A stretch of 20,828 bases of DNA. It comes from a virus. The stretch's first letter is position 1; each line of letters starts with the position of its first letter. Both the position numbers and the translations under genes were made by a program. Location of the stretch: positions 1 through 20,828 of IMG/VR virus record IMGVR_UViG_3300022204_000019. One strand, 5' to 3'. The notes beneath the pieces were generated by a model. The model saw only the letters and a list, made by a program, of their open reading frames with translations. It made no database searches and was not told where the DNA came from. Positions 14,901 through 20,828 of the stretch are shown here, piece by piece.

Positions 14901-16686
14901 CGGATGTCGGAACCGGCAGCGTGATGGCTGACGTGCCGGTGTAGGTGAGGTGACCGCTCGCCGCGCTCGCAGGCAGCGGCAGCGTCATCGCAGACGTGCC
15001 GACGTAGGTCAGGCTGCCGGTTGCGCTGCTGGTCGGCAGCGGCAAGGTGATGGCACTCGTGCCCGTCTTCGTGGCGTTCGCCGCCGTGCCGGTCGCTGAC
15101 GAGGTCGGCAGCGGCAGGGTGAACGTGCCCAGACCCCAGGTGATCTGCGGCAGGCCCGCAGGCACCTCGAACAGAACCTTCTCGACGACGAGCGCCCTCG
15201 CCGGCCCGCCGCCACTGCCGGTGCCGAACAGCTGAAGGTTGAGGTCGCTGTAGTCGGTGATCGCGTTCGCTTCGCCCGCACTAAGCGTGTAGGTGCTTTC
15301 GGTCTCGGTCGTGCCCGTCAGCGTCGCGGTGAGCCGACCTATCTCGGTGGTGCCCTGGCGCAGTGCCAGGACGGCGTCCATGTTCCGGGCAGCATCCACC
15401 CGCCACCGAGCAGTCAGGACGTGCCCGGTCGCCACCTCGGGGTCGGTCAGCGTCGGCAAGTCGAACGTGGCTGTCGTGGTCGTCGAGCCGTTGCCGACGC
15501 TGTCGCTCGTTATCTCGACGCCGTCACCGAGCGCCTCGGTGTCGTCGATCTTGCTCCATAGCGGCGTCGTCGTCCACGAGCCGGCGGCAGTGTCCGATGT
15601 CGGCTGCGCCTCCTGCGTCGACCCTGGCGTGTAGTCGGTGCCGATGCCGAACAGGCGCGGCAGCGGAAGCGTGAACGCGCTGGTGCCGGTAGCGCCTGTC
15701 GCCGCCGGCACCTCGAACGCGCCAGCGTCCGCAGTGCTGCGCGTCTCGCCGACCATGTCTGCCGCCGGCATTGCGCCGGCAGCCACGAAGTCAATCGGCA
15801 GGTTGTAGGTTGCGTTGTCCTGAAGCGAAAAGTCCTGGTTTGCTCCGTCCGTATACCAGACCCCGCTAGCGTTCGGAGTCCCACTGTCGTTGAACGTGGC
15901 GGCGGCGGATAGGCCAGTGACCGTGTCCCAGTTGGCGTTGTGCGTCGCGCTGCTGTCAGACGTGATGCAGTATTCGCTGTCGGCTACCCACGACCCAGTC
16001 GTTACCGATGTGGTCAAGTCCTCGTTGGTCGAATACGGATCGAACAGGCACCCGCGAGCCAGGACCGTGATGTTCGTATTCGTCGACCCCGTGCCAGACG
16101 ACACGATGCGGCTGTCCGAGAACGTGCATCCGCGGAATGTGACAGCGTCCCGCATCACGACGCTGCCGTAGTCGTTGAATTGCAGGGCGTAGCCGTCCGC
16201 GCCGTTGCCGTCGAACACGCAGTTGTCGACGTTGATGGTGACTAGTGTCGTCGTTCCGTTGAACGAGTTCTCCAGCAGGATCGACGGATTGCTACTCGTC
16301 TGGCCGAGGAAGAAGCACCGCTCGATCGTGACAACCTGAGCGTTGTCCGAGACGTTGTAGCCGTCGTATGCGCTTAGGACTCTCGTCGTCCCCGTCGACA
16401 CGAAAGAGATGTCGCGAAACGTCAGCGACAGCATGTTCTCGGGGCCGGGCCAGTCGATCTGGCTATCTGTTACCCGCGCCCCGGTCGTCGGGTCTCCGTC
16501 CTGTGCAGCGATGCCCTCGATGACAATTGCCGTGGTGGCATTCGTCCAACCGCTGATCGTGCAGCCTGTGTGGACTTGAGACTGTAGCTGCGCCGTCTCG
16601 GTGCCGTCGGACGAACCCTGGCGTGCAGTTTCCCATGCGGCCAAGTTCGCATAGTCGCCAGAACTGCCGACGGTATTGGTTGCCAT
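11977..16686 (-). CDS. Giant beta-helix fibre/tailspike candidate with TLPxP repeats
   Basis: The 1569-residue protein appears modular. Residues 1-330 form a right-handed beta-helix-like region with repeated I-x-x-C-x-F turns, closing in STADAGAFEV. One TLPLP repeat follows at about 334. Residues 350-512 look like a jelly-roll domain. Twelve TLPxP repeats (about 516-780) are followed by an Ig-like stretch and a second beta-helix region (880-1410) closing in DAGAYEY. Five more repeats (1417-1525) lead to a 45-residue beta tail ending NWRPQ. The two closings resemble the end of 'choice-of-anchor Q' beta-helix domains. Beta-helices are typical of tailspikes that bind or cut surface glycans, but I cannot identify catalytic residues. 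Its TGA overlaps the next GTG by 4 nt. Its location between portal and scaffold is unusual for a fibre. Confidence 0.75.
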   Translation of the reverse strand: MATNTVGSSGDYANLAAWETARQGSSDGTETAQLQSQVHTGCTISGWTNATTAIVIEGIAAQDGDPTTGARVTDSQIDWPGPENMLSLTFRDISFVSTGTTRVLSAYDGYNVSDNAQVVTIERCFFLGQTSSNPSILLENSFNGTTTLVTINVDNCVFDGNGADGYALQFNDYGSVVMRDAVTFRGCTFSDSRIVSSGTGSTNTNITVLARGCLFDPYSTNEDLTTSVTTGSWVADSEYCITSDSSATHNANWDTVTGLSAAATFNDSGTPNASGVWYTDGANQDFSLQDNATYNLPIDFVAAGAMPAADMVGETRSTADAGAFEVPAATGATGTSAFTLPLPRLFGIGTDYTPGSTQEAQPTSDTAAGSWTTTPLWSKIDDTEALGDGVEITSDSVGNGSTTTTATFDLPTLTDPEVATGHVLTARWRVDAARNMDAVLALRQGTTEIGRLTATLTGTTETESTYTLSAGEANAITDYSDLNLQLFGTGSGGGPARALVVEKVLFEVPAGLPQITWGLGTFTLPLPTSSATGTAANATKTGTSAITLPLPTSSATGSLTYVGTSAMTLPLPASAASGHLTYTGTSAITLPVPTSAATGVAAHTGTSAWTLPVPTSAATGVAAKAGTSAFTLPVPTSSATGHLTYVGASAFTLPVPTSSSAGVAAHTGASAFTLPVPTSAASGSLTYTGTSAITLPMPTMASSGTATTPGASHTGSGAFTLPLPAVASSGHLTYVGASAWTLPLPTSSAAGHLTYTGTSAWTLPIPTSTASGTATAAGVITSLTTTASTYAVGHQQVGFHLRSSTPVSGAVTDRDAGGQWRIVRPGQGVIHSVDGAMNFEWMGLDGDQLTVRFIDSGGNIGNEVTYTWSVTANTAADHVRYVDNTAGGGAAGTEGDPFATMAEAKTYMETNVTTGQVGVIFVKEGQTHAMASASAWDCGSTTDRMVRIVRWGSVSTIPILSWLDTSDAVNSGTSNYFGGCHLVGLRLQGGSSANNRCINTARGGGTRGQRSAMNLAAIDCEIDGWNDPIGGDDDTSTSANRDDGVGDFIALVGCAITDPEFWVMIGMKYCRHILLLNVSFPTTNSNRGMRVYNWGDHYVYGLTSTSVDNVEVCRIEMDPAATIAGAFRYGTWVNVDKTSTADGGFGIRIAADAASNGIAWVQDLRFINCEFRGGGVTIQADAGKTVAENGNNTVDVTRLDLINCVMSQSVYMAASTNETGGDFHSVRLRECMFANVTGYQGGTLAMTFAGTATRFDDSGFQIDACVGYFPTVGRVDSVYWISALSLTRAQIEAKFLSADYNHVGCVNAETVYWVGNSTANDELAAWVAATTGLDTVSSMTPTTTMDFVNNGVAVQANMNLRMSAGTGPQAAGGIPLPAQIGVDADGYLRDVSTPDAGAYEYGAATLPWMPDVGPPTGTSAFTLPLPTSTAVGHLTYTGTSAWTLPLPVSTAAGVAAHPGTSAMSLPVPTMASSGTATTPSGTHTGTAAFTLPLPTMSSAGAITYIGTSAWVLPLPTMGATGATGILAVVTAGTWSADVAFAAGDEYRIVLTGPAATNPKAVVTLNWRPQ
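12115..12440 (-). repeat. C-terminal TLPxP array: 5 tandem units
   Basis: Five further units of the same 21-residue repeat stand before the last 45 residues of the fibre candidate. They include one with the long TATTPSGTHT linker seen also in the central array. The unit at 12358-12420 is nearly identical in DNA to 14401-14463 in the central array, about 2 kb away. Confidence 0.85.
14350..15135 (-). repeat. Central TLPxP array: 12 tandem units of about 63 bp
   Basis: The coding repeat has the consensus G-T-S-A-[FWIM]-T-L-P-[LVIM]-P-T-S-[SA]-A-[TS]-G plus a five-residue linker that is usually HLTYT, VAAHT or SLTYT. Twelve units run in phase, mostly 21 residues (63 bp) each, with two longer linkers (one is TATTPGASHT). 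Unit-to-unit DNA differences are modest, so the array can recombine or change copy number. The Pro-rich strands probably make a stiff spacer between the jelly-roll and the second beta-helix of the fibre candidate. A single related copy lies apart near 15655-15690. Confidence 0.85.
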
Positions 16687-16696
16687 GGCGCGTCCG

Positions 16697-17215
16697 CTAC
16701 TCCGCTGTGGTCCACTCGGACGGTTCCTGCTCGTTGCGCGTTACCCATGCCCGGATCTTCTCAAGTGTCACACCGTCCTTGAGCATGAGCACCGCCCACA
16801 GTTGCGCGCCGGTCGACGTAACGCGCCCGTCATCGCGTAGGCTGTTGCGTGCGGCGAGAGGCAATTGCGCCGGGTCGATCTTCGCGATCTTCGGCGCGTC
16901 CTTGAGTCGGCGCGGAACGATGGCGAGACCGAGCACCTCCGCTACGCGGTTACCGAACGCCGTGCGCGCCTGCGCAATGGTGACACCGGGGATGTCGACG
17001 ATGTTGAAGTCGGGGCGCGTGCCGGACTGCATCTCGGCCGGCGTGAGAGCACGGCCGAGCGTGGTCGAGTAGTCGGCTGGGTCGCTCCAGGTTGAGCCGG
17101 TGACAACCTTCAGGCCAGGGTGCTGACCATCCTCAAGCATGGCGATGATGTCGCCAACCTGCGCCCCTTCCAGTGTGGGCCTGTTCGCCCCCGCCCACAC
17201 CAGGATCTGCACCAT
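16697..17215 (-). CDS. Hypothetical phage protein (172 aa)
   Basis: The protein has 172 residues and opens MVQILVWAGANRPTLEGAQV, followed by a mixed helix/strand region with D-G-Q-H-P-G-L-K-V-V. The GAGG just upstream of the ATG is a good ribosome-binding site. The middle contains IVDIPGVTIAQARTAFGNRV and a basic stretch (PRRLKDAPKIAKIDP, about 103-117). The C-terminal third is helical (L-W-A-V-L-M-L-K-D-G-V-T-L-E-K-I-R-A-W-V), ending in acidic residues. I recognise no family. It directly precedes the large fibre candidate (10 nt between), so a role in fibre assembly or attachment is possible but not shown. Confidence 0.65.
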   Translation of the reverse strand: MVQILVWAGANRPTLEGAQVGDIIAMLEDGQHPGLKVVTGSTWSDPADYSTTLGRALTPAEMQSGTRPDFNIVDIPGVTIAQARTAFGNRVAEVLGLAIVPRRLKDAPKIAKIDPAQLPLAARNSLRDDGRVTSTGAQLWAVLMLKDGVTLEKIRAWVTRNEQEPSEWTTAE

Positions 17216-17216
17216 G

Positions 17217-17393
17217 CTAGAGCCTCATGCTGCCCACGATGCGACGCGGGCCGGTGATCTTCTTGAGTTCGAGGATCTCGGCCTCGGCGTCTTCGATGGC
17301 GCGTTTTGCCTCGGGCGAGTCGTCGCCGCGATACCTGTCGATGACGGTCTGGACCAGCTCCACGATGCGGGCTTCGGCTTGCTCGGGTGTCAT
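17217..17393 (-). CDS. Small acidic helical protein (58 aa)
   Basis: A 58-codon frame fills the gap between its neighbours exactly, starting 4 nt after one stop and ending 1 nt before the next ATG. It encodes MTPEQAEARIVELVQTVIDR, continues YRGDDSPEAKRAIEDAEAEI and ends GSMRL. The composition (many E, A, L, K and R with heptad-like spacing) predicts two helices, possibly a small coiled coil. No membrane segment is present. The upstream ribosome-binding signal is weak. The tight packing and natural composition argue for a real gene. The function is unknown. Confidence 0.6.
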   Translation of the reverse strand: MTPEQAEARIVELVQTVIDRYRGDDSPEAKRAIEDAEAEILELKKITGPRRIVGSMRL

Positions 17394-17397
17394 GGGA

Positions 17398-17802
17398 TCA
17401 GCTCGCCGGCATGGTGATCGTCATGCTCGTGACCGACACGGTGTCGTTCGTCGAGAAGGCGACGGTATTGAAGTTGATATCGGCGCCACTGGTGCCGACC
17501 GTGCCCAAGAAAAGGATGTTGCCGTCGCAATCTTTGACGCGGCACACGCCTGCCGTGCCGGCGACGGCAGCCGTCTCGTCGGCAAGACCGTTGTCCGAAG
17601 CGACGCCAGCCGACGCAGCGGTGAACGCGTTCGTGGCCTTTGCGGCGAAGTCGAGCGTCGCCAGCAGCGTGCCGAACGCGCCGCCGCCGGCATCGGTGCC
17701 GATCTCAAGGGTGCCGTTGGCGCCCGCGCCTACGTCGATAGCATCGACGAGGGCGTCGCACATGCTGTTTCTGATTCCGACTGCGATGGTGTTGATGGCC
17801 AT
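17398..17802 (-). CDS. Hypothetical phage structural-type protein (134 aa)
   Basis: This 134-residue acidic protein is rich in Ala, Gly and Thr, with very few charged residues after the first third. It begins MAINTIAVGIRNSM, then has a D-A-I-D-V-G-A-G segment and repeated T/V/G strands, ending in TITMPAS. The pattern is that of an all-beta virion protein, and similar short proteins of unknown role occur in phage structural operons. Eight bases separate it from the upstream gene and no strong ribosome-binding site is visible. Four bases separate its stop from the next ATG. No catalytic motif or membrane segment is seen, so the function is unassigned. Confidence 0.65.
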   Translation of the reverse strand: MAINTIAVGIRNSMCDALVDAIDVGAGANGTLEIGTDAGGGAFGTLLATLDFAAKATNAFTAASAGVASDNGLADETAAVAGTAGVCRVKDCDGNILFLGTVGTSGADINFNTVAFSTNDTVSVTSMTITMPAS

Positions 17803-17810
17803 GGATCTGT

Positions 17811-18320
17811 CTATGAAGTGGAAACGGAGAAGGTGGCTACGTCCGAGAAGCCGCCGCCACTCGGCCGCTTCTGCAAGGTCAAGGTCCAGGGACCAGCAGG
17901 CACGTCGTCACTGAGCCACGAAACAGCGACGGTTGCGGTGTGCATTGGCGAGGCCACAGGCACGCCGGGTAGGTCTTCCAGAAGCTGGAAGCCTGCATAC
18001 TCCAGCACGACGCTCGTCACCGAGCCCGTGCCGGTGCCGGCCAGACCGTGGCTGAACGTGTTCGACTTCCAGGTGCCGTCGCCGTCGAGGTATTCGCCGG
18101 TCGTGCCACCGCCTGGGACGAGGCCCGGCAGACCGATGGTGGCGTCGTCGACGCTGTAGATCGGCAAGCCAGATCCACCAGTCGATGTAGCGAGGCTGGT
18201 CCGCGTCGACATCCCGATCTCGGCCAGATACTGGCGCACCTCGGGGTCGCTCGAGCGCGTCTCGTAGGGTCGGCGCTGCCCGTAGCCTGACTTTCCGCGT
18301 TGTGGCGTTCCGCGACTCAC
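17811..18320 (-). CDS. Unknown phage protein with a fibre-type DGDGTW motif
   Basis: The product has 169 residues and starts at a GTG overlapping the portal stop (GTGA). The N-terminus is basic and probably disordered (residues 1-22). Residues 62-86 carry GLPGLVPGGGTTGEYLDGDGT followed by W, a motif seen in many phage tail fibre and collar proteins just before a receptor-binding or trimerisation region. The C-terminal 70 residues are beta-rich and Pro/Gly-punctuated, suggesting a small beta-sandwich. Its place directly after the portal and before the fibre candidate suggests a virion accessory or fibre-attachment role, which is inference. I recognise no family beyond the motif. Confidence 0.7.
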   Translation of the reverse strand: MSRGTPQRGKSGYGQRRPYETRSSDPEVRQYLAEIGMSTRTSLATSTGGSGLPIYSVDDATIGLPGLVPGGGTTGEYLDGDGTWKSNTFSHGLAGTGTGSVTSVVLEYAGFQLLEDLPGVPVASPMHTATVAVSWLSDDVPAGPWTLTLQKRPSGGGFSDVATFSVSTS

Positions 18321-19981
18321 ACCGCCCCCAGACCCGAGAACTGGGTCAGCATGTCACTTGGCGCGTTCGAGGCCGCGGACGAGATGTCCTTGGCGGTGCG
18401 TGCTCCCTGCTCCTGCAGCAGCGCCTGCTCCTTCGCGGCGTTGGCCTTCTCTCGAGCGACGCGCAGATCGGCCACCTCTTGCGGGCTGCGGATCAGATCG
18501 GGGTTCACGCCCAGCATGACGGCGTAGGTGTTGACGACCTCGTCCACGTCCACCAGGTCGAGCGCCTCCGGCTTCATCTGGGCCACGGCTCCCACGGTCG
18601 TAAGCCAGCGGTCGATGCCATTCGCTCCGATCGCCTTCTGCGCCTGGGCCAGCATGCTGACGAACTCGATGTCGAGATCGGCGCCGTTGAGCTCGGGCGG
18701 CGGCGGCGGGATCAGTCCGGCCTCGAGCATGATGTCGAACGTCATGTCGACCAGCGGCTCGAGCAGCTCGTCGTGGACGGATTCGAGCACCGGCCCCAGC
18801 ACGAGCAGACGCTCGCTCGACAACTCGGCCACCTCGGTCGCCGTCATCTCGCGGTCGCGGCCGTAGAGCAGCAGGAAGAGGTCGGCGAAGTAGGTGCGGT
18901 TGATCCGCTCGCGCACGTCTTGGATGTCGGCCAGCAGATGCGACAGGTCCATGCGCGAATCGAACAGGGTGCGCACGCCGCTGTTCTGAGACGGGTTGTC
19001 GACGAACGTCGTGCCGCCGGGCTCGAGGTCGACATCGTCGTCCTTCATGTTCGACGGCGCCTGCAGAGCCGGCTGGCTCTGGTAGTTGATGGCGATCGCC
19101 TTCTGGTGCTGCTCGTGCTGCAGCTGGTTAGTGTCGCCGAGCCCGTCCATGCCAGGGCCGTGGCCGTAGTCGTCACCGGGAACGATCGACCACCGCGGCA
19201 CCAGCGCCGGGAAGCGCCGGTAGCCAGACTCGCGCAGCGCCTTGTCGGCGTCCTGGCTGAGCTCGAAGTAGACGCTTCGGAAGCGCATGTTCTTCTGATC
19301 CAACTTGCCGGGGTGACGATCCTCCCGCGGCTCGATGGCATGGATCACGTTGAACGGCGCGTCGGGGTTCTTGGTCTCGATCGCCCGGCGAACGGTCTCG
19401 CTGCAGTTCTCGATCCCGAACTCCTTGGCCATCTGCGTGGCCGTCATCTCGAACTCGCGGTAGAGGCAGTCGACCACGCCCTTGGCGTTCGAGGCGATCG
19501 CATACTGCCCGACGGTGAGCGGGTAGTGGTGTATGACGTTCTCGTCGTCCGGCAGCACCACGCAGGCCGCGGTGCCGAACGCCGCTAGCTCGCCGTAGAT
19601 CATCGGCAGGGCGCGGTAGGTGTTGCTCTTGGCGAACACCCGCAGCATCCGATCGGTGACCTCGTTGAGCCACAGAGCCACGCTGTGGTTCGTGCGCAGG
19701 TTCGGGTCAGCCGCGGCGAGCCGGAACCACGGCCGCGCCGGCGAGGTCGCACCGGCCATCATGCCGGCACCGAGCGTGCGCAGCGCGGTGGTCGCGGTGT
19801 TGTCGTGGATCAGGTTGTGCTTCTTCTCGCCGCGGTTACGGTCGGTGGTGAAGAAGCGGCTCGAGCGAGGCAGCGTCGACTCGGCGATCTCCTTCCAGTG
19901 GTCGTCCCAGCTGGACCGCTCAGACTGCAGGAACGCCCATCGGTTCTGCAGATCCTTCAACTCCTCCTTGCCGATCGCCAC
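18317..19981 (-). CDS. Portal (head-tail connector) protein, T7 gp8-like
   Basis: The 554-residue product is close in size to T7 gp8 (536). It would form the dodecameric ring at the DNA-packaging vertex to which terminase and later the adaptor bind. Family features include the N-terminal helix with W-x-x-L and the R-S-S-W-D-D-H-W-K-E-I segment (about 14-32), then G-A-G-M-M-A-G-A-T-S-P-A-R-P-W-F-R (about 71-87), which is characteristic of podovirus head-tail connectors. The Y-F-x-D-L-F-L-L-L stretch and a Gln/Met-rich helical C-terminus fit the same family. It starts with GTG, since an in-frame TAG lies only two codons upstream, and a G-run (GGGGGG) ends 7 nt before the start. Its TGA overlaps the next GTG by 4 nt, which suggests translational coupling. 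Confidence 0.95.
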   Translation of the reverse strand: MAIGKEELKDLQNRWAFLQSERSSWDDHWKEIAESTLPRSSRFFTTDRNRGEKKHNLIHDNTATTALRTLGAGMMAGATSPARPWFRLAAADPNLRTNHSVALWLNEVTDRMLRVFAKSNTYRALPMIYGELAAFGTAACVVLPDDENVIHHYPLTVGQYAIASNAKGVVDCLYREFEMTATQMAKEFGIENCSETVRRAIETKNPDAPFNVIHAIEPREDRHPGKLDQKNMRFRSVYFELSQDADKALRESGYRRFPALVPRWSIVPGDDYGHGPGMDGLGDTNQLQHEQHQKAIAINYQSQPALQAPSNMKDDDVDLEPGGTTFVDNPSQNSGVRTLFDSRMDLSHLLADIQDVRERINRTYFADLFLLLYGRDREMTATEVAELSSERLLVLGPVLESVHDELLEPLVDMTFDIMLEAGLIPPPPPELNGADLDIEFVSMLAQAQKAIGANGIDRWLTTVGAVAQMKPEALDLVDVDEVVNTYAVMLGVNPDLIRSPQEVADLRVAREKANAAKEQALLQEQGARTAKDISSAASNAPSDMLTQFSGLGAV

Positions 19982-19984
19982 GCG

Positions 19985-20311
19985 CTAGCCCCCCAGCAGC
20001 GTGCTGCGGCCAAGGTTCAGCCTGTTCGGGTCGATGCCTCCAGCACCGGTCAGCAGACTACCCGCGGCGCCGAGACCTGGTGCCTGCTGATCGCCGAGCA
20101 GCGCGCTGATGTCGGCCGGCTTGCGGTTCTGCTTCCGCATGGCCTCCTCCTCGCTGGTCTGCGCACTCAGCGCCTGCGCCTGGGCGCGGCTCTGGGCATC
20201 GGCTTGGTCGGCTCGAGCACCCTTCTGCGCCTTCTGCGCCTGCTGGTTCTGGACAGCACCCGTGCCTGCGGCGAGTGCGGAAACGATGACTCCTGCGGCG
20301 GTCCAGCCCAT
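19985..20311 (-). CDS. Small Ala/Gln-rich phage protein preceding the portal
   Basis: The protein has 108 residues. Residues 1-20 are hydrophobic (GVIVSALAAGTGAV). A Gln/Ala/Lys-rich, probably coiled-coil stretch follows at about 21-60, and the end is Gly/Leu-rich, closing in GRSTLLGG. Short proteins with a similar arrangement and an RxSLL/RSTLL-type ending are common beside portal genes in podoviruses, where they are annotated as hypothetical or virion-associated. The ATG at 20311 is chosen because GAAGGAG lies just upstream, inside the end of the acetyltransferase gene. A longer upstream reading frame lacks this and would overlap the acetyltransferase deeply. The portal start follows 3 nt after its stop. 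The function is unknown; a minor virion component is possible. Confidence 0.7.
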   Translation of the reverse strand: MGWTAAGVIVSALAAGTGAVQNQQAQKAQKGARADQADAQSRAQAQALSAQTSEEEAMRKQNRKPADISALLGDQQAPGLGAAGSLLTGAGGIDPNRLNLGRSTLLGG

Positions 20312-20313
20312 GG

Positions 20314-20784
20314 CTACAGCTCCTTCGAGTAGATGATGTCGTGCGTTCGGTAGCCGCTGCCGCGGCGGTCGAGGATGCGGTGCAGAGGCGTGTCGACCTT
20401 GGCGTGCCACGTCACCAGGTCCGCGCCGGATCGCTTCGCCGCGGCCTCGGTCTCGCGGATCAACCGCTTGCCGAGGCTCGTGTTGCGGTAGGACGGCGTG
20501 ACGTAGAGCACGTCGTTGTCGGCCGACAGGTTCTGCGAGTAGTGCAGCGGGCGGTGCAGGATGGTCACGCTGTAGGCGACCATCTCGCCGTCGACCCACG
20601 CGGCGAGCGCGATCAGGCTGTGGCTGCGCTCAAGCAGGTGGTATCGCTCCCAGTCCGGCGCCAGCGGGAAGCTGTTCTGGTTCAGCGCGACCTCCTTCCA
20701 GTGCTCCCAGAGCAGCTGGAACGCGTGCTCGCGGAACTCATGCACCGATGACGCCCGGATCTCGGGCTGCGCTGTGGCCACCAT
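20314..20784 (-). CDS. GNAT-family N-acetyltransferase
   Basis: This 156-residue protein has the length and layout of a single-domain GCN5-related N-acetyltransferase, which transfers acetyl from acetyl-CoA to an amine. The central strand LYVTPSYRNTSLGKRLI (about residues 92-108) matches motif A, with the acetyl-CoA pyrophosphate loop R-N-T-S-L-G-K near residues 99-105. An Ala/Lys-rich helix and a GYRTHDIIYSKEL-like C-terminal strand follow. The substrate cannot be read from the sequence. It is the first gene after the candidate promoter and no clear Shine-Dalgarno precedes the ATG. Its stop lies 2 nt from the next start. GNAT genes beside phage portal genes are known, and a role in modifying a host or virion protein is inference. 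Confidence 0.85.
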   Translation of the reverse strand: MVATAQPEIRASSVHEFREHAFQLLWEHWKEVALNQNSFPLAPDWERYHLLERSHSLIALAAWVDGEMVAYSVTILHRPLHYSQNLSADNDVLYVTPSYRNTSLGKRLIRETEAAAKRSGADLVTWHAKVDTPLHRILDRRGSGYRTHDIIYSKEL

Positions 20785-20793
20785 GGAGCGACA

Positions 20794-20812
20794 GGCTAGC
20801 CCGATGCTAGCC
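20794..20812 (-). promoter_or_regulatory. Perfect hairpin in the leader of the acetyltransferase gene
   Basis: The minus strand carries GGCTAGC, a five-base loop ATCGG, then GCTAGCC, which is a perfect 7-bp stem. It starts one base after the candidate promoter motif and ends 9 nt before the ATG. In a transcript it would form a stem-loop at or near the 5' end, which could stabilise the mRNA or act as an operator in the DNA. There is no T-tract, so it is not an intrinsic terminator. Confidence 0.45.
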
Positions 20813-20813
20813 T

Positions 20814-20826
20814 CGTTATGTATACG
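20814..20826 (-). promoter_or_regulatory. Candidate phage promoter, copy 1 (upstream of block 1)
   Basis: Read on the minus strand this is CGTATACATAACG, an AT-rich patch in GC-rich DNA. It ends exactly 29 nt before the ATG of the acetyltransferase gene. The same 13 bases occur at 11202-11214 with the same 29-nt spacing to the next block's first gene. TATACA resembles a bacterial -10 box, or the core could belong to a phage-specific polymerase. Only two bases remain upstream before the window ends, so no -35 region can be examined here. The promoter role is inferred from position and repetition. Confidence 0.6.
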
Positions 20827-20828
20827 GG

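Noticed and set aside
12115-15135. CRISPR array
   Set aside because: The regular period is a coding repeat in frame (21 residues) with conserved spacing residues, not identical repeats separated by unique spacers.
11977-16686. Diversity-generating retroelement target, as in BPP-1
   Set aside because: No reverse transcriptase or template repeat is in the window, and the fibre candidate's C-terminus does not show a C-type-lectin variable region. The repeats are coding TLPxP units.
18302-19588. Plus-strand frame (428 codons) opposite the portal gene
   Set aside because: It is antisense to the portal, with a composition typical of a shadow frame (R, V, D, L, H) and no operon partner on that strand.

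Overview
The window is a GC-rich stretch (roughly 60-65% GC by eye) of a tailed-phage genome. Every supportable gene lies on the minus strand, so the map reads from position 20828 down to 1. The order portal, scaffold, major capsid protein, portal-ring adaptor, tail nozzle is that of a podovirus (T7-like architecture). The capsid block (Bbp19-like protein, scaffold, Bbp17-like capsid protein, cement-like proteins) most resembles Bordetella phage BPP-1 and its relatives. A likely lipoprotein signal and the podovirus tail suggest a Gram-negative host. No integrase, replication gene, endolysin, terminase, tRNA or CRISPR is present, so this is only the structural module. The host and the precise phage genus cannot be read from the sequence.

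Layout in transcription order. (1) 20784-16697: GNAT acetyltransferase, small Ala/Gln-rich protein, portal, then four small genes of unknown function, one of them only 58 codons. (2) 16686-11241: a 1569-residue beta-helix fibre/tailspike candidate with 18 copies of a 21-residue TLPxP repeat, followed by a one-span membrane protein and a probable lipoprotein, all joined by 4-nt overlaps. (3) 11172-7464: Bbp19-like protein, scaffold, major capsid protein, two cement-like paralogues and an 86-residue protein, closed by a strong hairpin-T terminator at 7397-7435. (4) 7380-1: a 1500-residue fusion of an SGNH/sialate-O-acetylesterase-like enzyme (split by a roughly 900-residue insert) to a gp11-like adaptor, then a nozzle protein that runs off the left edge (958 codons visible).

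How the parts fit. The 13-bp AT-rich sequence CGTATACATAACG (minus strand) occurs exactly 29 nt before the start codon of the first gene of block 1 and again 29 nt before the first gene of block 3. This suggests two phage promoters that separately drive the portal/fibre genes and the capsid genes. The terminator between capsid and tail genes sits where T7 has its late terminator and would lower tail-gene expression relative to capsid genes.

The most unusual feature is the esterase-adaptor fusion. It would covalently attach a putative glycan O-deacetylase to the adaptor ring under the portal. A Shine-Dalgarno/GTG pair inside the gene, exactly at the junction, could also produce a normal-sized free adaptor. 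A 60-80-residue beta module is shared by one cement protein, the esterase insert (about six copies) and the nozzle (two copies), so one building block appears to have spread through neighbouring virion proteins.
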